Positions 16,824 to 26,832 are shown, numbered from the stretch's first letter. The stretch: 64,000 nucleotides of DNA from an uncultured bacterium (GCA_949297765.1 CASFTV010000003.1:1-64000); one strand, 5' to 3'. Numbers and translations: made by a program. The notes: a model not told the origin generated them from the letters alone.

Positions 16824-18110
16824 TCAGTATTTCAGGAAGGCGCAGTCCCGCGGCTGAAGATACAGTTCCAGGACCCCATCCGGGCCGACCGGGACTTCAA
16901 AACCGCCCCAGACATCCCGCAGAGGCGGAATCCGTTCAAACCCAAGCAGATCCGGTGTCAGTTTCACATGTCTCGGATCCTCGTTGAGGTTGAAGATGCC
17001 GAGCCATCCGTGGGCGGGATCGTTTTTCCGGGGAGCCTTCCGGACGTCGATATGGCGCATCAGGCTCACCCGTCTTCCGACGACTCCGTTCCGGTTGCAT
17101 TCGAGCATTCCCGGATGGGTGGCCAGAGCGATGTCGTCATCGGGAGTCTGCGGAAGATCACCGCCGAAGATCAGCGGAGAACAGCTCATGGCAAAGATCG
17201 TCATCATGACTTTTTTCCCGATCGGGGTCATACGGCTCTGACGTGCCGATCCATGTTCGGTCGGCAGGGATTCCGGCACGGTCACCTGAAGGGCGCCGAG
17301 CGGGAGCATGTCGAGATCCGCCCAGAGTTCCGGGCCGCTGAGTTCCTCGAATTCATACCATCGCTGAAGTTTGAGCAGATTGGTGGAATCGTAATCCCAT
17401 GCGTCGGCGGTCACGCGGATCATATTGCCGTAGGGGACGTACTGCTTCCAGCTGCCGCGCCAGATGTCCTGTGCGCCCGGGGAAAGGCTCAGGAGCACCG
17501 GACGGGGAACGGAATCAAGAGCTTTTCCGAACAGAGCGACGTGGTCGGGATGCTCCACGACGTCGTCGAGTTTGATGAAATCGACCGTGAGTTCTTCGGT
17601 CAGATATTCGGCGACGCTTTTATAATATTCGAAGGCCCCGGGACGGGATGCGTCGGTGGCGACCCAGTACTTGCACCAGGAACAGAAATTATCCGGATCG
17701 TAGATGTCGCGCGCCCGGAGAGAAGTTCCCTTGATCGGCGTATTGCGTTCAAGCGCGGGACGGGGCATTCCCCGCATGATGTGGAGTCCGAATTTGACGC
17801 CGTTCTCATGACAGCGGTCCGCCAGAGAACGCAGTCCGTGCGGGAAATTCACCGGTGAGGGAATAAAACGGCCGAAGGAGTCCAGATGCATCTTCCGGTT
17901 CTGACGGACTTTGCGGAGTTCCTCGTTCAGCTTCTGATCGCCGTCGGCATACCAGGCGGCATCGAGACAGAAGTATTCATATCCGGCCGGCTCCAGTTTG
18001 CGGAGGAACTGTTCCAGATTGGCGATTGCCTGCTCCTCGTTGATGGATCCCATGTAGCAGTCGAAACTGTTCCAGCCGGACGGCGGAACAGAAGTGGCGG
18101 GAATCAGCAT
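16824..18110 (-). CDS. GH27-type alpha-galactosidase-like hydrolase, 428 aa
   Basis: 'PPSGWNSFDCY' at the N-terminus, 'YFCLDAAWYADGD' and 'LRSLADRCHENGVKFGLHI' match clan GH-D (GH27/GH36). 'VDFIKLDDVVEH' supplies the probable nucleophile aspartate, and 'IRVTADAWDYDS' the second carboxylate region. A small beta-domain ends the protein (PVGPDGVLELYLQPRD). No signal peptide is seen, so action on imported galactosides is likely. The frame stays open for 350 codons upstream, but the ATG at 18110 has AAAGGAGAA upstream and begins where the family begins. It is divergent from an AraC-family gene 123 bases away, the likely local regulator. Confidence 0.85.
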   Translation of the reverse strand: MLIPATSVPPSGWNSFDCYMGSINEEQAIANLEQFLRKLEPAGYEYFCLDAAWYADGDQKLNEELRKVRQNRKMHLDSFGRFIPSPVNFPHGLRSLADRCHENGVKFGLHIMRGMPRPALERNTPIKGTSLRARDIYDPDNFCSWCKYWVATDASRPGAFEYYKSVAEYLTEELTVDFIKLDDVVEHPDHVALFGKALDSVPRPVLLSLSPGAQDIWRGSWKQYVPYGNMIRVTADAWDYDSTNLLKLQRWYEFEELSGPELWADLDMLPLGALQVTVPESLPTEHGSARQSRMTPIGKKVMMTIFAMSCSPLIFGGDLPQTPDDDIALATHPGMLECNRNGVVGRRVSLMRHIDVRKAPRKNDPAHGWLGIFNLNEDPRHVKLTPDLLGFERIPPLRDVWGGFEVPVGPDGVLELYLQPRDCAFLKY

Positions 18111-18233
18111 GATCGTTTTCTCCTTTCGGGCTGTGTGTTTTTCTTTGATATTATATCCTGCACTTCTTGCAATCGGCGGGAACGGAGCATAAATTATATA
18201 TGAAATAATAAAAAAAAGATATGAAAAACAATT

Positions 18234-19148
18234 ATGCGGCCGATTTTTGATCTTTCCGTTTTTCTGAATCAGAAGGTTTCGGTGGAACGCTCTGACGGGA
18301 ACGGGTATGTGGTCTATGCCTGCGGCAAGGACAAGTGGGAGGAGATCCACTGGAAACATTTCACCCGGAAACCGCTCCCCGTGCTTTACTGCACGTTCTG
18401 TTCGATTATGCTGTGGAACGAGTTCCGGTATATCCGGCGGATCCATCAGCCGTTTCTTTCGATCGAATATATTCTTGAGGGGGAACTGTGGATCCGGAGC
18501 GGGAAACGGGCGTTCGCGGCGGAACAGGGGGATCTGTGTCTGCTTCACCGGCACGGAAATTACGACTACTATTTCCGGCCGGGAACGCCGACCCGTCTGA
18601 TGACGTTTGTCCTGCACGGAAGTGCTCTGGACTCCCTGCTCCGGATTCTGAATCTTGACCGGACGGCGGTTTTTCCTCTGGCGGAGGCGGAGCGGCTTAC
18701 AGATCTGTTCGACCGTATGAAGCAACACATCCATGAAAAATTCCGGACGGCCAGGAGCGATGAGATCAACAGCGGGCTGAGTTTTGAGCTTCTTCAGTAT
18801 CTTTCGAATGCCCGGATCCCGGAAGTTGTTCCGGAGAAACTGGACCGCATCCGGGAATATCTGGAGGAATCCACCGGCGACGTGCTGGAAATGGAGGCTC
18901 TTGCGAAACGTTTTCAGCTTTCGCTTCCCACGCTCAACCGGGAGTTCCGTCGCCATTTCGGGATGACGCCCTACCACTACCGTCTGGAGCGGCGGATGAA
19001 AAAGGCGGAAGAACTGCTTCTTCAGACAGAACTTCCGATCAAGGAGATCGCGTTTCTTCTGGGATATGGGAAACCGCTTTATTTCTCTTCGGAGTTCACC
19101 CGTTTCCGCGGAATTTCCCCGCGGAAGTTCCGTGCAGCCGGACGCTGA
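18234..19148 (+). CDS. AraC-family transcriptional regulator, 304 aa
   Basis: The N-terminal 170 residues form a cupin-like sensor domain ('YILEGELWIRSGKRAF', 'GDLCLLHRHGNYDYY'). The last 100 residues hold two helix-turn-helix motifs: 'MEALAKRFQLSLPTLNREFRRHFGMTP' and 'IKEIAFLLGYGKPLYFSSEFTRFRGISPRKFR'. This is the standard sugar-responsive AraC layout. Divergent placement to the GH27 gene with a short AT-rich spacer (18111-18233, with TATAAT-like elements) suggests it controls that enzyme. The ATG at 18234 has only a weak ribosome binding site. Confidence 0.9.
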   Translation: MRPIFDLSVFLNQKVSVERSDGNGYVVYACGKDKWEEIHWKHFTRKPLPVLYCTFCSIMLWNEFRYIRRIHQPFLSIEYILEGELWIRSGKRAFAAEQGDLCLLHRHGNYDYYFRPGTPTRLMTFVLHGSALDSLLRILNLDRTAVFPLAEAERLTDLFDRMKQHIHEKFRTARSDEINSGLSFELLQYLSNARIPEVVPEKLDRIREYLEESTGDVLEMEALAKRFQLSLPTLNREFRRHFGMTPYHYRLERRMKKAEELLLQTELPIKEIAFLLGYGKPLYFSSEFTRFRGISPRKFRAAGR

Positions 19149-19289
19149 AGATTCCGGCGGAAGCATCTTTTCCCCGGATTGCCAAATTGTAATCGGGGAA
19201 ACGGTCCCCTTTTTGAACTCAAAAAGAAGAAAAATCAGCCAGAAAAGCGCGGAAATGTGTTTTTTTTGTGAAATCCTGTCCGAAGGGAC

Positions 19290-19318
19290 TTGATTTTTCC
19301 TTCAGAATGTAGTATATA
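19290..19318 (+). promoter_or_regulatory. Sigma-70-type promoter of the giant surface-protein gene
   Basis: TTGATT (19290-19295) and TATATA (19313-19318) are separated by 17 bases. Transcription would start about 210 bases before the ATG at 19538, giving a long 5' leader (about 19325-19537) in which I recognise no riboswitch. The rest of 19149-19537 holds nothing else identifiable. Confidence 0.55.
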
Positions 19319-19537
19319 TTTAGGGAGACGAGAAGAGGGTTTCCTTGTATACAAATCATACAGGAACTGGGAAACAGGATTTCAGGGAGTGTTTCAACTG
19401 CGCCCGGACAGGACAGAGATCCGAGGCGGAATAACGAAAAACGGCGGAGAAAGACCGGATCACCGGCAGACGCTTCCGCAACCGGATGACAAAATCAATC
19501 ATACAATAAAAATACCGTAATCACAGGAGACGGCAAG

Positions 19538-22500
19538 ATGGCGGACAAACAATATTTCCCGATAACAAGTACCTACGGAGGTAAGCTGACAACCGGCAAT
19601 ATCATTCTGCTGCCGGGCGGAGGACGGTTGAACGGTGCGGATATCACCATTAATGACGAAGATCTTGTCATTGCCGGCAATTATTCCGATGGGAAAGGGA
19701 ATATTTTTGTAGAGAAAACAATTGTCGAAACTACGATAAACAGCTCTTCCGCCTATATTGAGAACTCCATATCCTTTACAAATGGCGGAAGACTGAATCT
19801 TTCCGCGCAGACAGCAGACCGCACAACAGATCCGAATCAATCCGCCTACAGCGACAGCGCTATTGCAATTTCCAGTACATGGAATCACACGATTTCCACA
19901 GGCAATGAATACCCGTCCTCCGCGACATACGAAGCGGATATGTTCAAATCCACCGGCGGAACATTTTCGGTCATCTCCGACCTGTACGGAACAATCTCGC
20001 AGAACCAGTCAGTCAGTCTGACCGGACTGACCAACAAAGATGGGAACGCGGTGGACAACTCCACCGGGAATACGATCATCACGACCGCAATCCGCGCAAA
20101 CAGTCTTGAAGTTTACAACAATTTCAACGGCACACTCTCCGCGACGAACACAGGGACACTGATTCAAGGCCATGCCAACGCGAACGTCAACAATAATACG
20201 ATCCGGACTGCGGCAATCTGGACCGACAGCGGAGACGTAACCTTTGGCGGAGTCAACACCGGAATGATCAATTCAACGACAGAAAACGTAACGTTCAACG
20301 CGGACCCGGGAGCTCTTAAAGAGCCGAAAGACAGCGGCGCCGCCTCCGCCACGGGGAATGAAATTCTGACGTACGGAATTCTGGCCGGAGCGGATGGAAA
20401 TGCCAGTATCATTTTCCAGAAAGGATTTGACGCCACGGTCAATGCGACCTTGAACAATGTGAATCTTTCATCGATGGCGAAGGGAGAAAACAACAAGGCC
20501 GCCGTCAGTGCGAATCTGGAAACGTATGGAATGTATGCCAGAGAACTGAACATTTCCGGGATCTTCTCCGGGAATATCAAAACGACGGTATCGAACCTGA
20601 CACTTGCCCTGAATCAGGCCAATGCCGATGCGACAAGCATGACCCACACGATTGCAGGACTGTATGTTACGGATAAGATTCATGCGAACTATCTTTCCGG
20701 AACGATCACCGTTGTCGCATCCCAGAATATCAGCAGCGGTCTTGATACATGGAATGGAAATATTTATGGTATTTACGCCGGGAATGACATCATTTCCTCC
20801 GGTGTTTTCGATACCTCCATCACCATCACTTCGAACAACAGAGTTCTCGCTTCCTATGAAACTGTTATTGGAATTAAAACGACCACGCTGACCGCGGAAT
20901 CCCTTGCGGCAGATATCACAATAACAAACAACATGGGTCTTTCCATCGGTGTTCAGGTTGACAACTGGCAAAATGATTTGACCACCGCCTTCAATGTGAT
21001 TGAATCGCCGTTTGATATCATTGGAGATATTATGGTCAATGCCGGGAACAGTGGTTACGGTATTATGATCAAGGATGCAGGAGATGTCAATCTCCGTATT
21101 TCCTCCAAGATTCAAGCACAGTATGCGGTTTATTCCGGATACTATACTTATACCGCCTCCCAGAAAGCGGTGCGCGGCTATAAATTAACCACCTGGAGTA
21201 CCGGAGATGACTCTCTGGAGATCGCCGCAGGAGCGGAAATCGACGGAATTATTGAACTCGGCGGCGGCACCAACAATCTCTATATTGACAGCAATGCCAG
21301 GATCAAAGATATCGGAGACACCAACGGAGCGCTTACCAATGTCTGGTTCCGTTTGAACCAGTACGGAGCCGTTCAGGAGACTTCCGGATTCAATTATACA
21401 CTTCTTGGTTCACAGGACGTCATTCTCGGCGGAAGTTTTTCTCTTGACAGCACGACCATTTATGTTGACCTGAACGATGCGGGACTCGGCGAATACAAGC
21501 TGTTCCAGAGTGAGGATTTTGCCTTAGGAAAGCACGTTATTACGCTTGCTTATCAGGGAACGACCTACAATATCACGGCAGGAGAAACGGGAGTCGTTGT
21601 CGGGGATATCACAGTGGACTGCACGGTGGACAGCTCAAACATTGTCTCCATCAATGTAACGAACCGGGCGGAAGGGTCTTACTCGAATCGTCTTGCGAAC
21701 ACGGTCTATCTGGATCTGGCAGAGAACGGAACGGGAACTTTCACGCTCTCGAATGAAGTAGACCGCGGGAACCGCGCCGACGATTATCAGAGCGGCTATG
21801 CGCTTGTCCTCACCTATGATATTTACGATCAGGCTACGGGTGACCTGATTCAGACGGGTGCGACCAAAACGATTACAGTTACAGGGATCAACGGAGGCTC
21901 CATTGATCTCGGACTGGCAAGCGGACAGATTGTCAGGAATGTCCTGTCGGAACTGACGCTGAACAACGACCGGATCAATACGCTGACCGTTTCCGGAACC
22001 GAGAATCCGGATGACAACAGCTGCACAATCAGCTGGAACACCGCCCTTACCGAGGGAATGACCTTGAATTCCGGTTATATTTACGAACTGGAATACAGCG
22101 TGAACAAAGATGGGTCAGCGGGATATGGGAATTCCACCGTCGTCAATCTGAACTATCTTGCGACATCCTACACGATCACCGGAATTGAAAAAGGCGATTC
22201 GGTCAAAGTCCGCATCCGCCTGAAAGACAACTCCAGCGCCACAAATTACACAGCGAGCGAGTGGTCCGATACACTGGAACTGATCAATGCCGGAAGCTCA
22301 GACACCGCCCAGCAGGTCACCGGCCTGATCACGAGCCGTCCGTCCTACGAAAATACCGCAATCTGGATTCTGGAGTGGGACGACATGCGTTCCGCCTATG
22401 AGTCCGGACTCCAGTATTATGAAGTTCAGTTCTTCATCATCAACAATGACACAACCACGCTGACAGAAGATGAAATCAACGCCATCTGGAGTTCCGACGA

Positions 22501-25500
22501 TCACGGCGGAATGACTGTCTATACCCGCCGGGTGACAGCAAACAACTTCTATCTTTCCGGTCTGAGCCAGACCGGACAAGGGGTCTACTGGCGCGTGAAG
22601 GCGGTTGCCAACGACGGAGCCGGAGAAGACGCGTCCTCGGAAGTCTGGAGCGAAAACTATCACTTCAGCCCGGTCGGCGGCAATGTGACACCGCCCTCCG
22701 CGTCGACCGATGCGCCGAACATCACCATCAACAGCGAATACCAGTACATTACCGGCTCGCCGGCAAATTCCATTACGGTGAATTGGAAAGGTTCTCTGGC
22801 AACCGCCGAGAACGGCAGCGGAATCGCCTTCTACATTCTCTATTACAAAGAGCAAGGAGAAAGCACCTACAAGACGATCCGTCTGGCCTACAATGCAGAC
22901 AACGAATACAGCACCGTGATCAGCGGACTGTCGAAAATCAACCAGAACGTCAGCTACTATATCACGGCCCGTGACAATTCGGGCAATGAGTCGGGAGCGC
23001 TGAAGAGCGGTACATTCCAGGGAGATGTCTGGGCGCCGGAAGGAGCCGCTCTGGCTCAGGTTATCCCGGATGATCCCAACGACATGTATGTCACAAACGG
23101 AACAGGCGGACTGGATTTCGTCGTCACTTTGCAGGTTACCTGCGGAACGGATAATGAACACAACGGAATTGCTCCTTCCGGGAACTATCTCTACACCCTG
23201 CAGTACAGCAAGGAATCCTCCGGCGGAACGACGCAGTGGATCACGATCGACACGCGATATCAGAGCCAGCTCGGCGACAAGACCTCTTATACGGTCACAG
23301 CACCGGGAATCGACATCCGTGACCTTCCTGTCGGGACAGACAACAAATGCCCGACCTACTGGCAGCTGATCGTGACCGACGAGGCAGGAAACAAGGAAAC
23401 GATCTCCCTCGGTCCCATTTACGCGACCATGCCGGGCGATGTGAAATTCGACGCCAGCGTCTCCCTGACCGCGGACATTGTTGCACCCGATCAGCAGCAT
23501 TTCACAGTCAACTTCTCCTGGGGGAACGCATCTTCCACAGTCTATGCGCTGGATTATTATGCTCTCAGCATCAGCACCGACGGGACGAACTGGACGGAAG
23601 TCTATACAATAGACCACGATGCGGGAACCAGCCAGTACACCTTCTCCATGAACGAGACCGAGCTGAAGGGCAGTACAACCTATTACTGGAAAGTGGAAGC
23701 GTTCGATACGGAAGGATTCTCTGCAACAGTCGACGGTCCGTCTTTTACGACGCCGACCTACGTCCCGCCGCCGGAGGAATTCGAGTTCGGCGACGAAACA
23801 ATTTCCGTTACATATGCAAACGGCGACTGGAATCTGCTGAACGTCACGATCAGCTGGGATACGACCTCCGGAGTTGCCTCCGGCTACGTTCTCCAGAGAG
23901 CGGTGATCGGCAGCGATGACTGGTCGACCTTCCTGACCGGAACGGAGACCTCTTTCAACTTCACGGTTTCCGCGACGGATGCGAACTATCAGTACCGCAT
24001 TGCGGCGCAGGACGGGAACTATGATGACCAGCTGGTCTTCTCCGATACCATCTACACCCCCGCGGCGGACAGTCACGCGCCGCAGTTCAGCTCGACCACA
24101 ACCAGTCTGACCCAGGATGGCTCGACAGTCAATCTGACCTGGTCGGAAGCGCTGGATACACTCTACTCCACGCAGGAAGCGGTTTCCGGATTCAAGGAAT
24201 ACATCCTGTATTTCAGCAACAGCCCGGATATGAGCAACCGGATTGCGATCTATGCGGGTTCGTCGACCAGCTACTCCCTGACCCGAGAAACGATGATTGC
24301 AAACGGAATCGACGACGGAACCTATTACTGGTCGGTCAGCGCAGTCGACAATGTGGGCAACGAGTCGGCGCTGATGACCGGAAACGGAAGTTTCTTTGTC
24401 AAGTTCTCTCCGCCAGATGGAGAATTCACCAATCTCACCAGTACGCTGAGCGTGACCTATGAATATGTGGATGATCCGGAGGTCAGCGGAGGCTCCCAGG
24501 TTCGTCAGCCGCTGTCGATCACGACGACCTTCCAGTTCGACGAGGATTCCTTCGGAGAAGGCGAAGTTTCGTATTACGAAATCCAGTTTGCCTCTTCGGC
24601 AGACTTCAATTCCGCCTATATTCTTTATTCGGACACCTTCACGGGAACTTCCTACACCCTGAGCACGGAAAACAATGGCATTGCCTATATTGCCATCATG
24701 GCGCAGGGCAGCAACGGCTATTATTCGACGATTAATCAGATCCCGAATATCTACTGGAGAGTCCGCGCCGTCGATGCCTATGGCAATGCGACCAGCTACT
24801 CGACGACCCAGACCTTCAAGCTGTTCGACAACGTCACCCAGGATGGAACAGGAACTCTGGACCGTCCGCTGAACGATTATTATGGGCCGACGACCCCGAC
24901 TCTGACAAAGGTGGAAGAGGTTGCTGGATCCAATGGATCGCAGATCAGCATCACCTGGGATCCCTCCTATGATGCCTTCGGAATCAAAACCTACATTCTC
25001 ACGGTTTCGAATGGCGTTGACTCTGTGGACCTCAATCTTTATGAGTTGTACGGGCCGATGATTTACAATACCGGAGAAGTGGTAGTCGGCATCAACTCTC
25101 TGCCTGCGGACATCGGAACATATACGTTCACGCTTAAGGCAATGGACGGCTCGGGAAAAGTCAGCGGAGCCAGCAATTCTCTGACCTATACGAACAACAA
25201 TGCGGATCCGTCGTGGAACGACTATCCTGGCAGAGGGACCTCATCGCTTTCGCCCTACATTCTCACGTCTACAACGACGGAGAACTACTCGACCTCCATC
25301 TCAAGTACGATCGGGACCGAGTCGGCGAATGTGGAACACTGGTTCTACTGCGACGGGATCACCGGAAACGGTTCCACAAATCTGACAATCACCGGAAACA
25401 TCAATAATCTCAAGCTGACCATCTGGTCACAAGCCGATGGAAAACTGAAAAGCCTGAAATCTGTCACGGTGAAAGCCGGAGGCGGAGGAATTTACAATTA

Positions 25501-26017
25501 CCTGCTGCCGGCTGGTGTTTACTACGTTTCAGTGGAAGCAACGGATAAAACAAAATTCACGAAATCCACCAACTATTCACTGACTTTCACGTCCGACTAT
25601 TTCCCCGCGGAAAATGCAACGCAGGCCAATCCGATCAACCTCGCCATGACCGCCACAGACAACGTCCTGACCGCAACGGTGGACGATTTCACCGGATACG
25701 GCGATCCCTCGGATTACTACACCTTCACCACCACTCAGGCCGGTGCGCTCAACACCACCACTCAGGCCGGTGCGCTCAACATCTCCATCACGACAAGCGC
25801 AAGAGTCAACGTCTACGTCTATGATGCAAACATGAAGAGAATCACAAACAGGACTCTCTCAACGGCGGGCACCTACGAGAATATCTTCTCCAAAGATGCG
25901 CTCTGCCCCGCTGGACAGGTTTACATCGTCGTCGAATCCGGCGACAAAGGTAGAGGAACCTACAACGCATTCTACACAATGACCGTGACCGACACTACAA
26001 CGCATTCTACACAATGA
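19538..26017 (+). CDS. Giant fibronectin-III/PPC surface protein, main part, 2159 aa
   Basis: Residues 1 to about 700 are Asn/Thr/Ser-rich beta-strand sequence of autotransporter-passenger character without a recognised domain. From about 720 to 1,840 come roughly nine to ten fibronectin type III modules, each ending in lines like 'WRVKAVANDG', 'YWSVSAVDNVGNES' or 'WRVRAVDAYGNATS'. From about 1,890 onwards come PPC (pre-peptidase C-terminal)-like beta-sandwiches with 'GYGDPSDYYTF' and 'VESGDKG'. The N-terminus MADKQYFPIT is not a Sec signal, so another export route or an unannotated upstream start is needed. The frame ends after 'MTVTD' because of a 35-bp tandem duplication; the next CDS is its continuation. 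AGGAG lies about nine bases before the start. Confidence 0.85.
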   Translation: MADKQYFPITSTYGGKLTTGNIILLPGGGRLNGADITINDEDLVIAGNYSDGKGNIFVEKTIVETTINSSSAYIENSISFTNGGRLNLSAQTADRTTDPNQSAYSDSAIAISSTWNHTISTGNEYPSSATYEADMFKSTGGTFSVISDLYGTISQNQSVSLTGLTNKDGNAVDNSTGNTIITTAIRANSLEVYNNFNGTLSATNTGTLIQGHANANVNNNTIRTAAIWTDSGDVTFGGVNTGMINSTTENVTFNADPGALKEPKDSGAASATGNEILTYGILAGADGNASIIFQKGFDATVNATLNNVNLSSMAKGENNKAAVSANLETYGMYARELNISGIFSGNIKTTVSNLTLALNQANADATSMTHTIAGLYVTDKIHANYLSGTITVVASQNISSGLDTWNGNIYGIYAGNDIISSGVFDTSITITSNNRVLASYETVIGIKTTTLTAESLAADITITNNMGLSIGVQVDNWQNDLTTAFNVIESPFDIIGDIMVNAGNSGYGIMIKDAGDVNLRISSKIQAQYAVYSGYYTYTASQKAVRGYKLTTWSTGDDSLEIAAGAEIDGIIELGGGTNNLYIDSNARIKDIGDTNGALTNVWFRLNQYGAVQETSGFNYTLLGSQDVILGGSFSLDSTTIYVDLNDAGLGEYKLFQSEDFALGKHVITLAYQGTTYNITAGETGVVVGDITVDCTVDSSNIVSINVTNRAEGSYSNRLANTVYLDLAENGTGTFTLSNEVDRGNRADDYQSGYALVLTYDIYDQATGDLIQTGATKTITVTGINGGSIDLGLASGQIVRNVLSELTLNNDRINTLTVSGTENPDDNSCTISWNTALTEGMTLNSGYIYELEYSVNKDGSAGYGNSTVVNLNYLATSYTITGIEKGDSVKVRIRLKDNSSATNYTASEWSDTLELINAGSSDTAQQVTGLITSRPSYENTAIWILEWDDMRSAYESGLQYYEVQFFIINNDTTTLTEDEINAIWSSDDHGGMTVYTRRVTANNFYLSGLSQTGQGVYWRVKAVANDGAGEDASSEVWSENYHFSPVGGNVTPPSASTDAPNITINSEYQYITGSPANSITVNWKGSLATAENGSGIAFYILYYKEQGESTYKTIRLAYNADNEYSTVISGLSKINQNVSYYITARDNSGNESGALKSGTFQGDVWAPEGAALAQVIPDDPNDMYVTNGTGGLDFVVTLQVTCGTDNEHNGIAPSGNYLYTLQYSKESSGGTTQWITIDTRYQSQLGDKTSYTVTAPGIDIRDLPVGTDNKCPTYWQLIVTDEAGNKETISLGPIYATMPGDVKFDASVSLTADIVAPDQQHFTVNFSWGNASSTVYALDYYALSISTDGTNWTEVYTIDHDAGTSQYTFSMNETELKGSTTYYWKVEAFDTEGFSATVDGPSFTTPTYVPPPEEFEFGDETISVTYANGDWNLLNVTISWDTTSGVASGYVLQRAVIGSDDWSTFLTGTETSFNFTVSATDANYQYRIAAQDGNYDDQLVFSDTIYTPAADSHAPQFSSTTTSLTQDGSTVNLTWSEALDTLYSTQEAVSGFKEYILYFSNSPDMSNRIAIYAGSSTSYSLTRETMIANGIDDGTYYWSVSAVDNVGNESALMTGNGSFFVKFSPPDGEFTNLTSTLSVTYEYVDDPEVSGGSQVRQPLSITTTFQFDEDSFGEGEVSYYEIQFASSADFNSAYILYSDTFTGTSYTLSTENNGIAYIAIMAQGSNGYYSTINQIPNIYWRVRAVDAYGNATSYSTTQTFKLFDNVTQDGTGTLDRPLNDYYGPTTPTLTKVEEVAGSNGSQISITWDPSYDAFGIKTYILTVSNGVDSVDLNLYELYGPMIYNTGEVVVGINSLPADIGTYTFTLKAMDGSGKVSGASNSLTYTNNNADPSWNDYPGRGTSSLSPYILTSTTTENYSTSISSTIGTESANVEHWFYCDGITGNGSTNLTITGNINNLKLTIWSQADGKLKSLKSVTVKAGGGGIYNYLLPAGVYYVSVEATDKTKFTKSTNYSLTFTSDYFPAENATQANPINLAMTATDNVLTATVDDFTGYGDPSDYYTFTTTQAGALNTTTQAGALNISITTSARVNVYVYDANMKRITNRTLSTAGTYENIFSKDALCPAGQVYIVVESGDKGRGTYNAFYTMTVTDTTTHSTQ
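25727..25780 (+). repeat. 27-bp tandem duplication, in frame
   Basis: Two exact 27-base copies (25727-25753 and 25754-25780) encode TTTQAGALN twice in the PPC-like region. Being a multiple of three, it lengthens the domain by nine residues without breaking the frame. Confidence 0.9.
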
Positions 26018-26029
26018 CCGTGACCGACA
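25960..26029 (+). repeat. 35-bp tandem duplication that breaks the reading frame
   Basis: Two exact 35-base copies lie at 25960-25994 and 25995-26029. Since 35 is not a multiple of three, the second copy shifts the frame and the first reading frame stops at 26017. Removing one copy would join 'NAFYTMTVTD' to 'NLFPTATPN' in one continuous frame. Confidence 0.92.
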
Positions 26030-26772
26030 ATCTCTTCCCGACGGCAACACCGAACAGCGCTCTGGACGGCTCCGCTCAGACAATTGTTCTTGATGCGGCC
26101 GGACAGGGATCCTTCTTCGGCGGATGGGTCGGATACGGTGACAGTCTTGACACCTACGCCTTCGTTTCTGGAGCAAACGGTGCGGTCGAACTCGGAATCA
26201 CGGAAGTGGAATCGAAGCTGAAAGTCACGCTGTACAATTCCGCAGGAAAGGCATTGTCGTCGAAGACCATCACGGGGTCTCCCACAGAGAAATACTCCAC
26301 GGCAAACGTCTTTGGTAAAGATATTCTGCTGGATGCGGGACAGACCTATTTCATCGCCGTCGAATCCGGCGACAAGGGAAAAGGGTATCAGAACTCGTCC
26401 TACAACATCCTTGTGAACGAGACCTATGCTCCGGAATCCCGCGGGAACAACGACATCTCCACGGCGATGCTGCTTTCCGCAGGAGCGACCCAGTCCGACT
26501 GGGTCGGATACGGCGAACCCGCCGACTTCTACAAGATCTCCCTGACGGATGGCGGATATGTTGACCTCAACTTCAATTACGACGGCAGAATCACGCTCAA
26601 GATGACAACCAGCGACTCCAAAACGGTTTCCTTGCAGAAGACCGATTTCGGATACTCCTCGAAACAGTGGCTCGCCGCAGGAGAGTATTTCGTGGAAATC
26701 CGGGCAACAAGTCCGACGAACGTCTCCTACTGGTCGAACAGTTACAATCTGGCCTACTCGTCAAGAGCGTAA
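26014..26772 (+). CDS. C-terminal part of the giant surface protein, separated by frameshift, 252 aa
   Basis: The sequence starts 'MTVTDNLFPTATPN' and contains two PPC-like modules ('GWVGYGDSLDTYAF', 'VESGDKGKGY', 'DWVGYGEPADFYKI', 'AAGEYFVEIRATS'), continuing the domain type that ends the preceding gene. It is therefore the detached C-terminus of that protein and not an independent gene. The ATG at 26014 lies in the second copy of the 35-bp repeat and has no convincing ribosome binding site, although restart by the overlapping stop (ATGA, 26014-26017) is possible. If not expressed, the surface protein lacks its last 250 residues, perhaps its anchoring or secretion end. Confidence 0.8.
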   Translation: MTVTDNLFPTATPNSALDGSAQTIVLDAAGQGSFFGGWVGYGDSLDTYAFVSGANGAVELGITEVESKLKVTLYNSAGKALSSKTITGSPTEKYSTANVFGKDILLDAGQTYFIAVESGDKGKGYQNSSYNILVNETYAPESRGNNDISTAMLLSAGATQSDWVGYGEPADFYKISLTDGGYVDLNFNYDGRITLKMTTSDSKTVSLQKTDFGYSSKQWLAAGEYFVEIRATSPTNVSYWSNSYNLAYSSRA

Positions 26773-26800
26773 CGCCGTCAGCCCCGAAAACTGGAACAGA

Positions 26801-26832
26801 GAGATAACGGAGCAATCCGTTATCTCTTTTTT
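26801..26832 (+). terminator. Rho-independent terminator after the surface-protein gene
   Basis: A perfect 11-bp stem (GAGATAACGGA / TCCGTTATCTC) with a GCAA tetraloop is followed by TTTTTT, 28 bases after the stop codon. This is a textbook intrinsic terminator. Confidence 0.93.

Noticed and set aside
16824-19166. A 780-codon frame that would fuse a 350-residue N-terminal part to the GH27 enzyme
   Set aside because: The extra part is antisense to the AraC regulator and Arg/Pro rich; the GH27 enzyme has its own start and ribosome binding site at 18110.
26000-26030. Programmed ribosomal frameshift in the surface-protein gene
   Set aside because: No slippery sequence is present, and an exact 35-bp tandem duplication explains the frame change fully.
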